64,000 nt of DNA from Crotophaga sulcirostris (GCA_013397455.1 VYZB01000326.1:397310-461309), one strand, 5' to 3'. Positions 11,101-24,719 are shown, numbered from the stretch's first letter. Notes: a model not told the origin generated them from the letters alone. A program made the numbers and translations.

Positions 11101-12111
11101 CCAATCACTCACATACACCAGGCCCTTTTGGATTGCTCCCACTGCTCACCCGAGGCTGCAGCTAAAGCAAAGCAATGGGCACCCAGCTGCCACGATCTCT
11201 GCCTTCAGAAGCACCCAGAGCTAGAGGGTGATCAGAGCATGGCTGGCCCATGGTCTCATGGCTCTGGGACCTCCCACTGGCCAGTAATGGCCCTGCTCTG
11301 CCTGAATTGATGGTGGGAACTTTTCAAGGCTGTCTCTGCTTGAGCACAATTAGAAGCTGAAATACTGCAGGAATTAATGGGAGAGCTCTCTCACGTCCTC
11401 AGGAGCTAGAAAACCGGCACAGCCAGCACCCATCATCATTATTATTAATACTAATAATATAATACAGGCCAGAAATGGAACAGCCATGGACTAGGCAAAA
11501 GCGTAATCCTTGCTCATCAACCGAGGATGATGAACTAACCTGGTGCAAGCTGGGGAGAAGGAAAACCAGAGCTTGAATCCATCTGCTTGGCGAGCAGGAG
11601 CCTGCACACAGGCTGCCATGCACTATTTAGGGCTCAATCTGCCAGACCTGCAGCTCTGCAGATCTCCATAAAGAAACCTCAGGGAAGGGGAAGCACAAGC
11701 GCAAAGGAGCAAGTGGGAAAACTCAGCCTGGAGCTGCAAGATAGCCAAGACACACTCAATGCATAATGAATAGCCCACGTCACGGGCAGAGCCAGGGAGC
11801 TCAGCAGCGTTCAGAGCGGCATTCGGGAGCTGCCAGCCAGACACGGCCAAGTGCCATGAAATAAATACAGAGATATAGATAAGGAAACCATGTCTCTCAC
11901 ATGGAGCAGATAAACCACTGTGGGTACATTAGAGAGATTGGCATTGACAAAGCAGCGGTCAGTGCCGCATGTTGCAAGGGCAATGGTGCGTAGCAGCTTG
12001 GTCGTCACATCATGGAGGCAAGATCCTGGTCTGGTACAGCATACCAAGGTAGATCCAACAGGTACAAAGCTCTGCGTGGGGTACCACATGGTGCTGATGG
12101 GGGCCTACAAG

Positions 12112-12415
12112 AAAGCTGGGGAGAGACTTTTACAGATTCAAGTAGTGATAGGACGAGGGGGAATGGCTTTAAATTGGAAGAGGGCAGATTTAGATTAGAC
12201 ATTAGGAAGAAATTCTTCACAATAAGGGTGGTGAGGCCCGGGCACAGGTTCCCCAGGGAAGCTGTGGTTGCCCCGTCCCTGGAGGTGTTGAAGGCCAGGA
12301 TGGATGGGGTTTTGAGAACCCTGATCCAGTGGGAGGTGTCCCTGCCCATGACAGGGGATGCAACTGGGTGGGCTTTAAGGTCCCTTCCAAATCAAACCAT
12401 TCTGTGATTCTCTGC
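12112..12415 (+). repeat. CR1 LINE 3' fragment
   Basis: Plus-strand copy: GATTTAGATTAGACATTAGG, AAGAAATTCTTCACAATAAG, CCCTGGAGGTGTTGAAGGCC and the end TTTAAGGTCCCTTCCAAATC then CATTCTGTGATTCTCTG. About 300 bp of the 3' end, opposite to NTM. Confidence 0.92.
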
Positions 12416-13059
12416 CTCATGCATCCATATTCCTCCCTCCTTGCCTTTCTCTTTCCCTTGCTTTTCTCCTCATTTTCCCAGCTCGACTCATCCCCCTTCT
12501 ACCTCCTCCTACCCGTTTGCTTCCAGTGAGGCTCTGACAAGATAATAACTCACCAGAAAGTGAACACATGTTCCCAAATTAATTACGTGCCACTGTCCCC
12601 CGGTTCTCCGTTGCAGCCATGTTCAGGTCTCTAGGAGACATTGCTTACAGCTTTCCCTGGCTGAACACTGCCCGCGATGGCATGGTATGCAGTGCCCAGC
12701 AACAATGGCACATCTTTCATGCTGCAATGTGTCCATATCAACTTTTTGCATATCTAACTAGAGTAAACCAGCCTAACCGCGCAGAGCTGTGACATTTCCA
12801 CCTCAAAGGCGCAACCTCAGCAACTGCCCCACAATGGATTTGGACTCCAGACACCCAAAGTCCCACAGCTGGACGTGAGGTGCTACCCTTCTTGCTACTC
12901 CATGCTACTGTGTTTGCCCAGTGATGATCCAGCCAGCTGGGATCGGCCAGGGAAGGAGAATATTTTATGGAGATAATTTTATTAAAATGTTTACAACAAT
13001 GCAGATATTGACATCTTGCTTCAATCAATAGCACAATTTATTGTCCTTCAAGGTGAACA

Positions 13060-13300
13060 TTAAGCCAAGCTGCCCATTAGTCAATATTTACCTCCCAGGT
13101 CTATAAATCTTTATACGGGCTTCACTGGATGTTGACAGCGGCTGATTCCAGATAAGTAAAAGTAAGAGCGTGAAACATTGCTCCTTTTGGAGGTGAAATA
13201 GTAACTAGTTAATTACAGTCCCTACAGCGGTTCTGAACTATCAATTTATGGTTACTTCTGGCAATAAAAATTAACATCGCGCAGACTCCCAGCTCCAAGT
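13060..13300. promoter_or_regulatory. AT-rich candidate conserved non-coding element
   Basis: Repeat-free block with clustered binding-site-like words: CCATTAGTCAATATTTAC (forkhead-like), CTATAAATCTTTATA, CTAGTTAATTACAG, CAATTTATGG and AATAAAAATTAAC. The local composition differs from the surrounding GC-richer intron. It could be an enhancer or simply an AT-rich patch; cross-species conservation would decide. Confidence 0.25.
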
Positions 13301-16300
13301 GATGCACTAAAATCGAGAGCCATCCATTTCAAACGTCACTCCGATGCAGCAGTGATGGCCTTCCTATAACAGTTTATAGTAAATAAATAAAACACACAAA
13401 GGTAATAAGAGGGAATTGTCGGCGCCTGAGACCCGTTTCACCTCTCCTCCGCTGCGGTGGTGGGCGGAGAAGTGCAGGGTGGGTGATTTAGTAGCATTGC
13501 ACGAGCAGCTCGGCTCCTGGTGTGCAGGGAAGGAGCAGGGGGAAGGAATCACCGCAAACCTGGTGCTCAAAGCAGGTGGGACAGCCCTGGTGATGGGGGT
13601 AAAGAAGAGCTAAGGCTGCCTCCAACACATGCCCTGGCCAAAAGATGGGGGAAGCGCCTGCTTCACCTCTTATTAATCGGTATTACCTGTTCCTGACTGC
13701 TCAATTAACACATAAAGAACAAAGTTCAGGCAGTTCAAAAATTCCCTTTCCCTTTTTCTTTTGATCAGGAGAATGACACTGGTGAGGGCTGCTTCTCCTC
13801 TGCGCACCCCCTCTTTCCGACTCCCTGGTGCTGGTTTAACGCTGCCACGCTCCAGTGGAGAAAGATTGGGGGTAATTAAGCTGCTGGAAATCATCCAGAG
13901 CAATCATTAAAAAAATGATTTTTTTAAGATTACCCTATCGACCCAGACGAGCATGGCATGCTCCTCTCCTCCTCTCTCAAATATTACATCCCCGTACCAC
14001 ATGCCCCAGTCTATTTAATCTGTGACCCCCTTAGAGGAGTGATCCCTTCAAAGAGCACACCTACCCAGCCAGCTTATGCCAGATATGGAGCATGAACCTC
14101 ATCTTCCTCATTCACAACTTCCTCTTCCTCCCCTTCACAAGTTTTCAGAAGAAGGACCATAAGCCCAGAAACAGGCACACAAGATCAGAGACGGCAGCGT
14201 GCTTACACGGAGCCAAGACTCTTTCTTTTTGAAGTTTCCTGATGACAAAGAAAGAAATCTCTGCTCTTACATGCTGTGCCATGTTAATGAGTATGTTTCC
14301 ATGGCCTGATGTTGTGTGAAACCCTGGGGGATGGTGTTGTTGGAGTTCACATCTGAAATAACTCAAATATTTAACTATTAAGTGGGTGCACACAACACAT
14401 CACGCTAGTCACTGGGACATGCAACTTGCAGAGACCTTCTAGATGCCACCACATTGCCTGCTCCTGGTTGCTCAGCCTATAACCTTTAGTCACCATCCAC
14501 ACCACAGGCAGCCAAAGTGAGGCATGGGGAGCTCAAACACGAGCGGGCTTCCCTGGCATGGCCACATTGCTGCCATGCCCTGCATCCAGGGCTGGACCTC
14601 CCACAAAAAGCCACACCGCAATGTGTCGGGGATGCCTGCCCAGTCTTCTCACCCCACCGGCACTGTGTAACACAGGCGAGTCAATCCAGTCACCCATTAT
14701 AGCCCCATTGTGAAGAGTTTTTAGCTTAAAAGTCCTTGAAAGTTTCCCACTGTGACTCGTCAAACAAGATCTTTTTCCCTTTTCCTCTCTTCTCCGCTAA
14801 CAATATTTATACTCATTTCTTTTATTGAAATCTATCTGCCGCCTGTTCTATTAAAGCTGCCTGAGTGGCAGCTCCTATTCTCTGGGAGCCCGCAGCCCAT
14901 CTATTCTCCAGACAATGAGGTACAAGCAGTCTATCTTCTATTGTGCTTCCCGGCCTTCGGCTCTCAAATCTTCTGTCTTGAAAAGACATGTCAGAGACGC
15001 CTCCACGCAGAAGATCAGGATCCCGGGCTGCACGGGAGCTTCCCAGTGCTGACCAGGTCCTCTGTCCTCCCTCTCCAGATGAGCATCTCTGAGAAGATGC
15101 TACCATGGTACCCGCCATCCCCTCAGGGGTGCTTCTCCCCATCCCCTGAGCACCACAATTCGTGCTTTAATGCGGTTTGTTGCTGTCAGGTGGCTGCTGC
15201 ACACACACAGCTCGCTGATGCTGGGGTGTTTGCATGCCTCAGACAACTTATTTGTTACCGGGCATAAAACAAAAAGCATTAAACCTTTTGTTTGCAAGAA
15301 GTAGTTCCTTGGGAAATAAAAGGATTATGGAAATTAATATTTAAAGAAACAAAGCAAAACAACTTGGGGACCATCCACCCTTGAATGAGGCTCTAACTCA
15401 GAAGCAAACGAGTCGAATAAAGAATGAGCCCTTTTATTTCGCCACAAGGGAGAGATGGGTTTGCTTGGAGGCAGCTCAGGGCTCAGCAAATTGGCAGCGA
15501 CTGTCCTCAGCCTCTCCCAACCCCTGCCTCCTCCTGGGGTGCTGGTAAGGATGCTGAGCCCCAGAGAAAGGTTCTGACTTGGTAGAGCAAGTTAGCAACA
15601 GTTGCAGACCACAGAGCACCTAAGCGGTGCTCTGCAGCAAAGATGGGGGTCAGGCTCATTAGAGGGATGCTTTTCTTAACGAGACATGTGCTTTACTGCA
15701 AGCACAGAGCTCAGCGTCAACTTCCTCAGCTCTTGGGTCCTCTTGCTTAGAGGATGATGTGGTCAGCTTCACGAGGGGTGGGATGCTCCCAAAGGAACGA
15801 TTTGGCAGAGGCTGTGGCCGGCACCAAGGCAATTCCCAAGCAACTTTGCTGCCTCCTTGCAGGAACACATGCAAAAGCCCCCATGAAAACCAAATATCAA
15901 GGCCAAGCCCTCTCCAGAGAGTTACTGATGAAATAGCATCTCCTGGCAGCTCCATGTTCCCTCCCAAGCACCAATACTACTCTCAGGGCACCGAAGCCAC
16001 TCTTCTTGCTGCACCCTCTCCCACACCAAAGAGCCAGAGCCCAACGAGCCGTCCAACAAGAAATCCTCTCTCCTTTCCATCCATACTCTTTCCTCCTCCC
16101 CATGTTCGCTTCCCCGTTGCCGCCTGCAAGGTGAGAGAGGACAGCATCGCCAGAATGAAAGATTCTCCTGCGTGCCCTCTCCTAGCAGCAGCCCTAATTC
16201 ATTTTTCATGGCCCCTTGCAGTGACAAAAGCCTCTGCTTCTTTTGCAAGCGTGCGCCATGCAATAAGTCAAAGCTGATGTGCATTTTCCCCCTGGGTGCC

Positions 16301-16660
16301 GAAGCTGTGCTTCTGATTTAATTTGTCCTGTTGTTTGGCGCTCAGCCGTTGCCGGTGAGTTCCTTTGGAGAGGCGACGAGGTAGAGCCCCATACGTGTGG
16401 AGGGGCTGCCTGACAGATGGGGTACAGTGGGTAGTGTTTAAATAATTTGCTACAGGGATACCAAGATGTTGGAGAGTGACAGATGCTGCCAGAGAAAATC
16501 ACTCAGACAAACACATGCATCCTGTTTGCAGGAGTGTTGCTCCTCGATTAAATCCTGTTGCAACTTGGCTTTTCTGGAGCCCATCCCATTACTGGCAGCT
16601 TTCTCACTGTCTCTAGGAGAAGCTGTAGTGCACAAGGCTTGGCAAGGAGAGAGCAGGCTT

Positions 16661-17790
16661 AGAATCATAGAATGGTTTGGGCTGGAAGGGACTTGAAAGT
16701 CCACCCAATTCCAACCCCCCTGCCATGGGCAGGGACACCTCCCACTGGATCAAGGATGCTCAAAGCCTCATCCAATCTGGCCGTGAACACCTCCAGGGAT
16801 GGGACAGCCAGGACTTCTCTGGGCAACCTGGGCCAGGGCCTCCCCACCCTCAAAGGAAAACATTTCTTCCTAAGATCTCATCTCAATATTCCCTCTTGCA
16901 GCTTCAAACCGTTCCCCATCATCCCATCCCTGCACTCCCTGATCAAGAGCCCCTTCCCAGATTTCCTGGAGTCCCTTTCAGTACTGGGAGGCTGCTTTAA
17001 GGTCTCCCCAGAGCCTTCTCTTCTCCAGGCTGAACAAGCCCTGCTCCCTCAGCCTGTCCTCATATGACAACTTCTCCAGCCCTTGTATCATCTTTGTGGT
17101 CTCCTCTGGACTCACTCCAACAGATCCATGTCCTTCCTGCACTGGGGACTCCAGAACTGGACACGGGACTCCAGGTGGGGTCTCACCAGAGCAGAGCAGA
17201 GGGGCAGAATCCCCTCCCTCCCCTGCTGGCCCCACTTCTTTAGATGTAGCCCAGGACATTGTTGGCTTTCAGGGCTGTATGCGCATGTTGCCAGCTCATG
17301 TTGAGCTTCTGATACACCAGCATCCCAAGTCTCAGGTCTCACTATTCATTCTTAGCTCAGCCTTGGGATTGCCCCGACCCAAGTGCAGGATCTTGCACTT
17401 GGCCTTGTAGAGCATCATGAGGTTTGCACAGACCCGCCTTTCAAGCTTGTCAAGGCCCCTCTGGATGCCATTCCTTCCCTCCAGAGTGTCAACCATGCAA
17501 CACAGCTTAGTGTCATTAGCAAACTTGCTGAGGGTGCACTCAATCCCACAATCCATGTCAGTGACAAATATATTAGACAACACTGGTCCCAATATCAGCC
17601 CCTTAGGAACGCCACTTTTCACCATTCTCCCCTTGGACATTGAGCCATTGACCACATCTGTTTGAGTTGACTATCCAGCCTTTTCCTTCTCCACCAAGTG
17701 GTCCATCCATCAAATGCCTGTCTCTCCAATTTATAGACAAGAATATCACGCAGGATAACATCAAGAAGTGAGGTGCTCCTGCTTGCTTTT
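16661..17790 (-). repeat. Longest CR1 LINE copy, retaining part of the reverse transcriptase
   Basis: About 1.1 kb, same direction as NTM. The reversed tail AGAATCATAGAATGGTTTGG is at 16661-16680. The part at 17332-17655 (minus strand) is open for 107 codons and encodes the C-terminal half of the CR1 reverse-transcriptase palm: SGVPKGLILGPVL (normally SGVPQG.VLGP), NIF..DMD, SKFANDTKLC, then LEGR..IQR.LD.LE and KAKCKILHLGRGNP. The catalytic box is FAND instead of FADD: the codon at 17515-17517 is AAT. With its 5' truncation the element is inactive. Confidence 0.93.
17332..17655 (-). pseudogene. CR1 reverse-transcriptase remnant (inactive)
   Basis: A 107-codon open frame inside the CR1 copy at 16661-17790. 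It covers reverse-transcriptase blocks 4 to 7: SGVPKG (block 4), the catalytic-site block with FANDTKL at residues 45-51, and the KCKILHLG block near the end. CR1 elements use this enzyme for target-primed reverse transcription. Asn replaces the first Asp of the catalytic FADD pair, and Lys replaces Gln in SGVPQG. Only a fragment of the roughly 900-residue ORF2 remains, with no fingers region or endonuclease domain. Confidence 0.85.
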
Positions 17791-20249
17791 TGCAGGAGTC
17801 TTGCAAAGCACCAAAAAAAATGTCATGGGGCTCCCAGCTGGGACATCCACCACAACTCCTCCTATCCATGCATCCCTGCATACAACTGGCATTGCTGTGC
17901 AGGCAAAAGCATCCCTGTTCCCAGCCAAACTCAAGGAGCCCGACTTTCCTTTAGATTTGTCTGAAAAACAGCTGCTGGTGGCCAGGACTGTAGAGTCCCT
18001 CTGGCTGCAAATTTAAACGCAAAGGCTTTCTCCGTAGGACAAGCTCTTAAGAAGCAATTGCAATCCAAAGCGTTAAATGGCTGTAACCTCAGTTAAGCTG
18101 TATTTCAGCTGCATTAAGAAAATATCCCTAGGATGGGAGAGCAAGTGGCATAATGGCATTAGAGTGAAAAAATAAGCATCAAGTGCTGGCTAAATCCATG
18201 CCCAGCACTGGCAAGAAGTCATGGGGAACTGGGAAACTTTCCCTTCTCCCTGCATATCTCTGCACTCAGCTGCTGGCAAGCCTTGGTACTGTTGCTACCA
18301 TGGTTTTCTGTAGATGGGGGATATTTTCCTTCCTCCAGGACCCCCCCGACCCCTCTTTACCCTCTGGAGCCACCCGAATCACAGCAGGATGAAGCTCGCT
18401 GTCTCCTTTCCATCATCTTTAGCCTGTCTTTATTTTTTCAGACATGCTATTTTCCAGCCCAGTGGCCTTGCTCTGTCCCTCGTGTTTTATGGCACTGATG
18501 TCTCCATTTCTGGCGGATCATTCACAATATTGCAGCTTATTGAGAGAAGCCGGAGAAATGCATGGGCAGAGAGAGACGCACATGGGCTCGTGGGGCTGGT
18601 GAGGATGCTGTGAACCCGGGGAGGGGAGATGGGCAGTGGGGTTATGTAAGAATTGCAGGGATAGGTGGCACTGGCCGTGGGGCACTGGGAATCGGAAGAC
18701 AGGACAATAGGCTCAAGCCCATTGTCCCCTCTCCAGGCCTCTCACGAAGGTATCAACCACACTATTGACTCTGGGAGGGCAGTGAGAAGCATCGCTCACT
18801 CTGCAAGGGAAAAGCTGTTATTTTAAATAACAGCAGCGTATCACAGGAAGGGGAGAAACCCATGGGCTACAGCATCGCTTTGGCTTTAAATTATACTGTA
18901 GGAGGATAAAAATAAAAAAGAGGAAGGCAGAGACAGAGAGACCGGCAGGAAAAAGTATTGCCATTGTTTTACCAAGCAGATGGGAAAGTTCAGGGGATCA
19001 GAAAAAGACTATTATTATCTTGACTTAACCGAGCGAAGATGGGAAAGGAAGAGACATTTTTTCCCCTGCAGTGAGGAGTGCCATGGTAGAAGTCATTTCA
19101 GCAAAGATTCAGAAGGAAACGGTGCCATCAGCTCAGGGCAGCACCCAAGTTACCCCCATGGCCAGGGCACACCACCACTGGGACTTGACTTTTTGTCCCC
19201 TTCCCCTGGCAGTGAAACCACATCGCACACCACTACTGCAAGGACAGGGTGGTGGGCAGGGGAGGGGTGACCAGGGCTCACTACCCTCACCAACGTGCCA
19301 GCTGTGCTGCCAGATGTGCCAGCTGCCACAGCTACCCAACTACTGCTGCCCTGCCCCAGAGTGACCACTTAGTTTGCTACAAACCATTAAAGAACACACT
19401 AAATACACAACAAATATTCCCACTTTTCCTCATGACCATGTAACCATGAGGAGAACATGATTCCCCCTCCCAATTCATGTGACAAGACCTTTTTCTGTAG
19501 CTCTTCTTGCAGGCACGTGCAACAGTGCCTGCAGCTCCAGGGCTGTTCACTGCTGTTCTTTACCTTGGTATGGGGCAGCCAAGTAGCTCCAGGTTGCAAA
19601 CACATCTCAGCTCCTTACCCAGAGCACAGCAGAGTTTCCCAGACTCACTAGAGACAGTGTAACTCTTTTTCTACTCACATTCAGGCTAGTGGAAGGGCGC
19701 AACCCCAAAGCCCAAGGCACTGGCCAAGCACAAACACCCACAACTGATTTGCAAACCTGAACAGACATCAGTGCAACATCTTCCCTGCCAAGGATCAAGA
19801 TCATGGGACAGGGAAACGAGGAGGTGGAGCACAGGTCTGCTCTGTCAGAACATCCTTCACCCACAACATACTTCCACATATCCAGTCTCATTGTCACTCC
19901 CCAACTTTTCTCCCTTTCCTTCCAGCATATTTTGCATGGTTGCTTTCTCTCCTCCCCCTTTCCCTCTTCTCTCTGCCACATGGTGCATCACTTGGTCTCC
20001 ATCCCTTGCCTTGTCACCTCTCCTTCTCTGCACCTACATCCCTCCCATCCCCCCAGGATGCAAAGAGGGGCTGGCAACCTGCCCTGCCTAATCCTGCGGC
20101 TACTGATTCCTCGGGCACTTAATATTCACGACAGAGAGAAACATTTCACGGCGAATTGGACGCACATTCAACTGGAAATGGAAATTTTATGACTCTTCTC
20201 ACTCTGCGCTGCAGATTACACCAGCTGAGAAAACATGGAAGCAAATGAA

Positions 20250-20360
20250 CAACCTGTGAACTGTAAAGTATATTAATAATGAAATCACAGCCCGGGAAAT
20301 GAAGGCTTTATTCTGTTTATATTCTGCTCCATTAATAGAGAGCGCTTGCGCTAGCTCCAC
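20250..20360. promoter_or_regulatory. AT-rich single-copy patch, possible regulatory element
   Basis: AAAGTATATTAATAATGAAATC and CATTAATAGAGAGCGCTTGCGCTAGC: TAAT-type cores next to a short palindromic GCGCTTGCGC block. Inference only; nothing else is recognised here. Confidence 0.2.
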
Positions 20361-21496
20361 CCCATTAGCCGGCAATCTGCACAGGGGGAGAGTGCGAGGA
20401 TGGCAGAGGAACGGTGGTGGGAAGTGGAGAGGGGTCAAAGCCTCCTTCCCACTAGGGAAAATTTCACAAATTTGGCTCAAAGCATTTCCTTATGCTGCCT
20501 CTGCTGATGGCTGGTGCAAGCAGGAGAATGCAGGGGATGTCTTTGCCCTCAGTGTCCTGCCCCATGCAAGCCTGGTGAGCAGAGCAGAAGTTGCCAGAGT
20601 AGGAAAGGAGCAGGATGTGATGCTGGGAAGAGGAGGAGCATGAGTTCAGGGTAAAATAGCTCCAAAATCACCACAAGTACCCCATCCCCAGCACACCCCT
20701 CAATGGTGACGGTGCCAGAAAAACCATCCACGTGCAGCTTTGTACCAAAGCCATGCTTCCTTCCTCTACTCATTCCCATTGCCCAGTTGCTGGGGTTTGA
20801 GCATCTCCACCACCCCTCTGGGCATCCTTCCAACCCCTCATCACAACATCCCATCCTGCTGGGGATAAAGGTACCCAGTTTATGCATCCGCACACTGATG
20901 GCTGCAGGAAAGCAGCGGCAGAATGAGTTGGGCTACCAAGACTTGGGCAAATAAATAATTCAGTGCTATTCCCCCACATCCAGCCCTGCCCTTGGCTCAC
21001 CAGACCTGGGCCACATGTGAGACAGCCCAGCCAAGCTCTCTCCTCACCGAAAACAACTGCAGCAGCTTATGCAAAGCACATCATGGGAGCTAAAATGAGC
21101 CAGAGTCGAGTTTTCTATAGCTGAAGCGACCTGGTGTTGACAGAATGGGGACGCGTTTCCACAGCTCAGATTTTTATAATAATACCTCGGGGGAGTCGCT
21201 GGCAAAGTTTGGCCCAAATATAATTAGTTTGCACAGCTATTAGGGGCTGATAAAAGGTTTTAATTTGTGTGGAGATCTCTTGAATCTCAGACACTCTTGT
21301 CCCTTGCTCTTCCCCATGCCAGCTGACTGAAAGGCGAGTCCCAGGCAGGGAGCGAGTCACGGACTCAAAGCCGCACGTCTACTGGGGAGGGAGGGAGTTG
21401 TGAACGTCGTTAAAGAAGAAAGAGAAAATCCAGCAAGCTAATACCGGCAGCGTGTTTGGTTTTGTCTACTTCATCCAACCATGGCAAAGAGATAAG

Positions 21497-21640
21497 AGCA
21501 CAAGAAGGACATGGATCTGTTGGAGCGAGTCCAGAGGAGACCACAAAGATGATCTAAGGGCCAGAGTACCTACCATAGGAGGACAGGTTGGGAGAGTTGG
21601 GGTTGTTTAGCCTGGAGAAGAGAAGGTCCTGGGAAGGCCC
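21497..21640 (+). repeat. Short CR1 LINE fragment
   Basis: Contains AAGGACATGGATCTGTTGGA, GTCCAGAGGAGACCACAAAG, GGACAGGTTGGGAGAGTTGG and GTTTAGCCTGGAGAAGAGAA, an internal CR1 3'-region piece that lacks the tail. Opposite to NTM. Confidence 0.88.
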
Positions 21641-22632
21641 AATTTGCATGTGCAAGGCCGACAAGATTGTCATGCAAATGGGTCAGCTCAGGAGTAAGAT
21701 GAAGACATTTCCCCCTATTATTAATATCACTTGGGGGCACCACCTCCATCACGCTGGGCACGGCAGCAGCACAGATTGAGACCTTTTGGAACACTACAGC
21801 CACTCTGACCTTTTTGGGCATGGCAACCAGTGACCGATGGGATAAAACAAAGGACAAAACATGTGGATGTGGGCAGATCTCTCTGCTTTGCCCCACCAGT
21901 GTGGCAGCAACCAGGAGCACCACTGCTCTATGAGAACAACCAGCCCACTCGCTTCCCCCGGCTGCAATAAGAAGCTGAGTACACTCTGCCTTTGGCAAGG
22001 AGGGAAAGCGTGACATTGCAAAGCTATGTTTAGGGAATAAGCTGAAGTTGAGAGGGTGGAATTTTTTTCCCCTTTTCATAAGGGAAAGACATTGCCTCAT
22101 TTGTAGCTGGTAGGGGTCTTGTTATTTTTGTACCGAGATGCATATTTTAAAAGCAGCTCTGCCAAATATGCAAACAAATCGGCTCAGAGAGTTCGTTTCC
22201 ACCATGCAGGGAATCAAAAATATTACTTTTATATATATACATGTACAAGTACATAATCTCCCATTGCTTCGAAAGAACCAAAGCACATCAGTGGAGGGGA
22301 AATGCTAAAAGGAGCTATCCACAGCCAATTGCTTAGCAGATGGCAAGCTAATCATGTTTAGGTCACTCCTTGAGGAAAGTAAACTCTATAGACCATGATG
22401 CAAGGTTGCCTGATTTTGGTCCCTCTGTACCCAGTCCTGGCTCCTGTTGAGCCAGATCCTGCCCCCATGGGTGTCAATGAAGAAGCTGCTGGCACTCAAG
22501 GGGTTCAATCTTCACCCTGCTCCTGGCAGGATCCCTTTGCTGGTCGTGGCACACATTCATGCACTCTGCAAGCAACCCCTGGCAACGCCAGCTTCTCCTT
22601 CACCATGACCATGCACAAAACTGCCAGGTTCT

Positions 22633-23165
22633 CATGAGACTTCACCTGGAGCCCTGCATTCAGTTCTGGAGTCCTCAACATAAGAAGGATATGGAACTAT
22701 TTGAACATGTCCAGAGGAGGTCACAGAGATGATCTGAGGCTTGGAGCACCTCCCATACGAGGACAGGCTGAGAGAGTTGGGGTTGTTCAGCCTGGAGAAG
22801 AGAAGGCTCCGGGGAGAACTTAGAGCAGCCTCCCAGTACTGAAAGGGGCTCCAGGAAATCTGGGGAGGGGCTCTTGATCAGGGAGTGCAGGGATAGGATG
22901 AGGGGGAACGGTTTTCAGCTAAAAGAAGGGAGAGTGAAATGAGATCTTAGGAAGAAATGTTTTGCTGGGAGGGTGGTGAAGCACTGGCCCAGGTTGCCCA
23001 AAGAAGTGGTGGCTGCTATCCCATCCCTGGAGGTGTTCAAGGCCAGGTTGGATGAGGCTTTGAGCACCCTGATCCAGTGGAAGGTGACCCTGACCACGAC
23101 AGGGGGTTGGAACTGGGTGATCCTTACGGTCCCTTCCAACCCAAACCATTCTATAACTCTATGAA
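22633..23165 (+). repeat. CR1 LINE 3' fragment
   Basis: About 530 bp from CATGAGACTTCACCTGGAGC through AGAAGGATATGGAACTATTT, GTTGTTCAGCCTGGAGAAGA, GAGGTGTTCAAGGCCAGGTT and the end CGGTCCCTTCCAACCCAAAC then CATTCTATAACTCTATGA. Well preserved, opposite to NTM. Confidence 0.94.
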
Positions 23166-23339
23166 AACTAGAGCCCATCTAAAAGTCTTGCCTCTCCACG
23201 AGCACCACAACCAATTTATTTGTACCCCACAGTGTGCAAATGGAGCCAGGCTACTGGTGACCCTTTTCCTGGCTGATCTGTCCAATGTGCAGTGGTTAAC
23301 CACGCATCAAAACCAATGGCAGATTCACAGGTTAACAAT

Positions 23340-23560
23340 GATTTAGTGGAGAGCACCACAGCCAAATTAATGCCGGCTGTAATGTAGTTTACCTCATTAA
23401 ACAATGCACACCAAGATCCTGTCTGTTGTAAAACAATTGGTCTCTGAAGCCTAGTGTTCATCTTCCAGGGTTGCTGGGAGATAATAAATGGGTAATATTC
23501 CGGCGATAATGGTAATGGAGTCACGGCTCAGAGCTAATATTATGGCAAAGCAGTAATTAT
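23340..23560. promoter_or_regulatory. Candidate regulatory block with SOX-like motifs
   Basis: Repeat-free AT-rich stretch following a CR1 copy. It has AAACAATGCAC and AAAACAATTGG (SOX-type ACAAT cores), GAGATAATAAATGG, GGTAATATTCCGGCGATAATGG and GCTAATATTATGG. The density of such words is suggestive only. Confidence 0.22.
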
Positions 23561-24719
23561 TTCAACAGTAAACAAGGGGACGGTTGAGCTGCCGACAGCA
23601 CTGGAGCTGGTTGAAATGCTTCAGTTAATTCAGCTGGAGCCCAGTCCTGCAGCTCCCTCCTGGAAGGAGGATGAGCTTCTTGGCCACTGAATGAGTTGGA
23701 CAAACCTCTGTGAGACACCTGGCCACCACAAAACCTGGGGGATGCATGCAACAGGGTGAGGTTGGGCATCACATACAGCATGTTGGCCAACCCAACCCAA
23801 CATTGCAGCTCAGGGCTGGCTCTGTGCTCTATCATACATCCCTAGCAGGAGGACTCACATTCCTTCTTTGAGACACCACTTATGTTGGCTCTCACATCTG
23901 CCCCAGTCCTTCTTCCTCAAGCTGGGCTCAAACTCTTGGTTTCTGCAAGGTACTACAAGCTTTGGTTGGCTCTTTGGTATGTGTTCAGCCTGAGGCAACG
24001 CAGGAAAACCTTCCCTTCTGTCTAAGGAGAAAGGTGAGGCCTCCAAAAGCCCCTGAGCCTTCAACAGGAGATAAGAGAGAAGCAGAAACACAAGACCCAG
24101 GATAAACACAGAAGCAGCCTTACAGAAACCATCAATTCTCTCTAAGAGAGCTGCAGGTCCCTGTTGAAAAGACTTCCAGAGAGCATGGCTCTCTGGTCTT
24201 GTGTTAATGAGGTGACTTGAGGCAGGGTTAAAGGGAGTGATCTCAAGGGACACTGAGCTGATGACTGCGAGGGAGAAGGCAGCACAGAAGCAGGTGGAGA
24301 TCTCCCCACCTTCCTCCTTTTCTCTGTGTCTCCCAGCTGGGCTCCAGACTTGACTTCCAACCTACAAATATTTCCTGCCTCCTTTCCAGAAAGAATCCTG
24401 GAAAGAAGAGGGACCACAAGCAATGTGCTTAACAGACAAACCTCCAAGAGGGGAGGATGCACCTCTTCCCAGGAATGAGCAACTCCTCAAGCTGGATTTT
24501 CTTTGCAGCCGTTTGTCCTCTTGTTTTAAGCCCTGCCAAGAGCCAGAGAGAATCAATAGATCCAAATACTCTGGACTTCTCCCACAGTCCCTTTGCTGGT
24601 TTGCTGCTGATGTATAGACAGATGATCTCATGAGACCTCTGCCACATTAGGCCACTGTGTCTCATCTATCTTAAGTGCATATACGAGCTGTGATTACTGC
24701 TGCATCTCAGCACCTCACA

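Noticed and set aside
22228..22256. TATATATATACATGTACAAGTACAT as a promoter or palindromic regulatory site
   Set aside because: Short alternating purine-pyrimidine DNA with a small palindrome; nothing around it suggests a transcription start.
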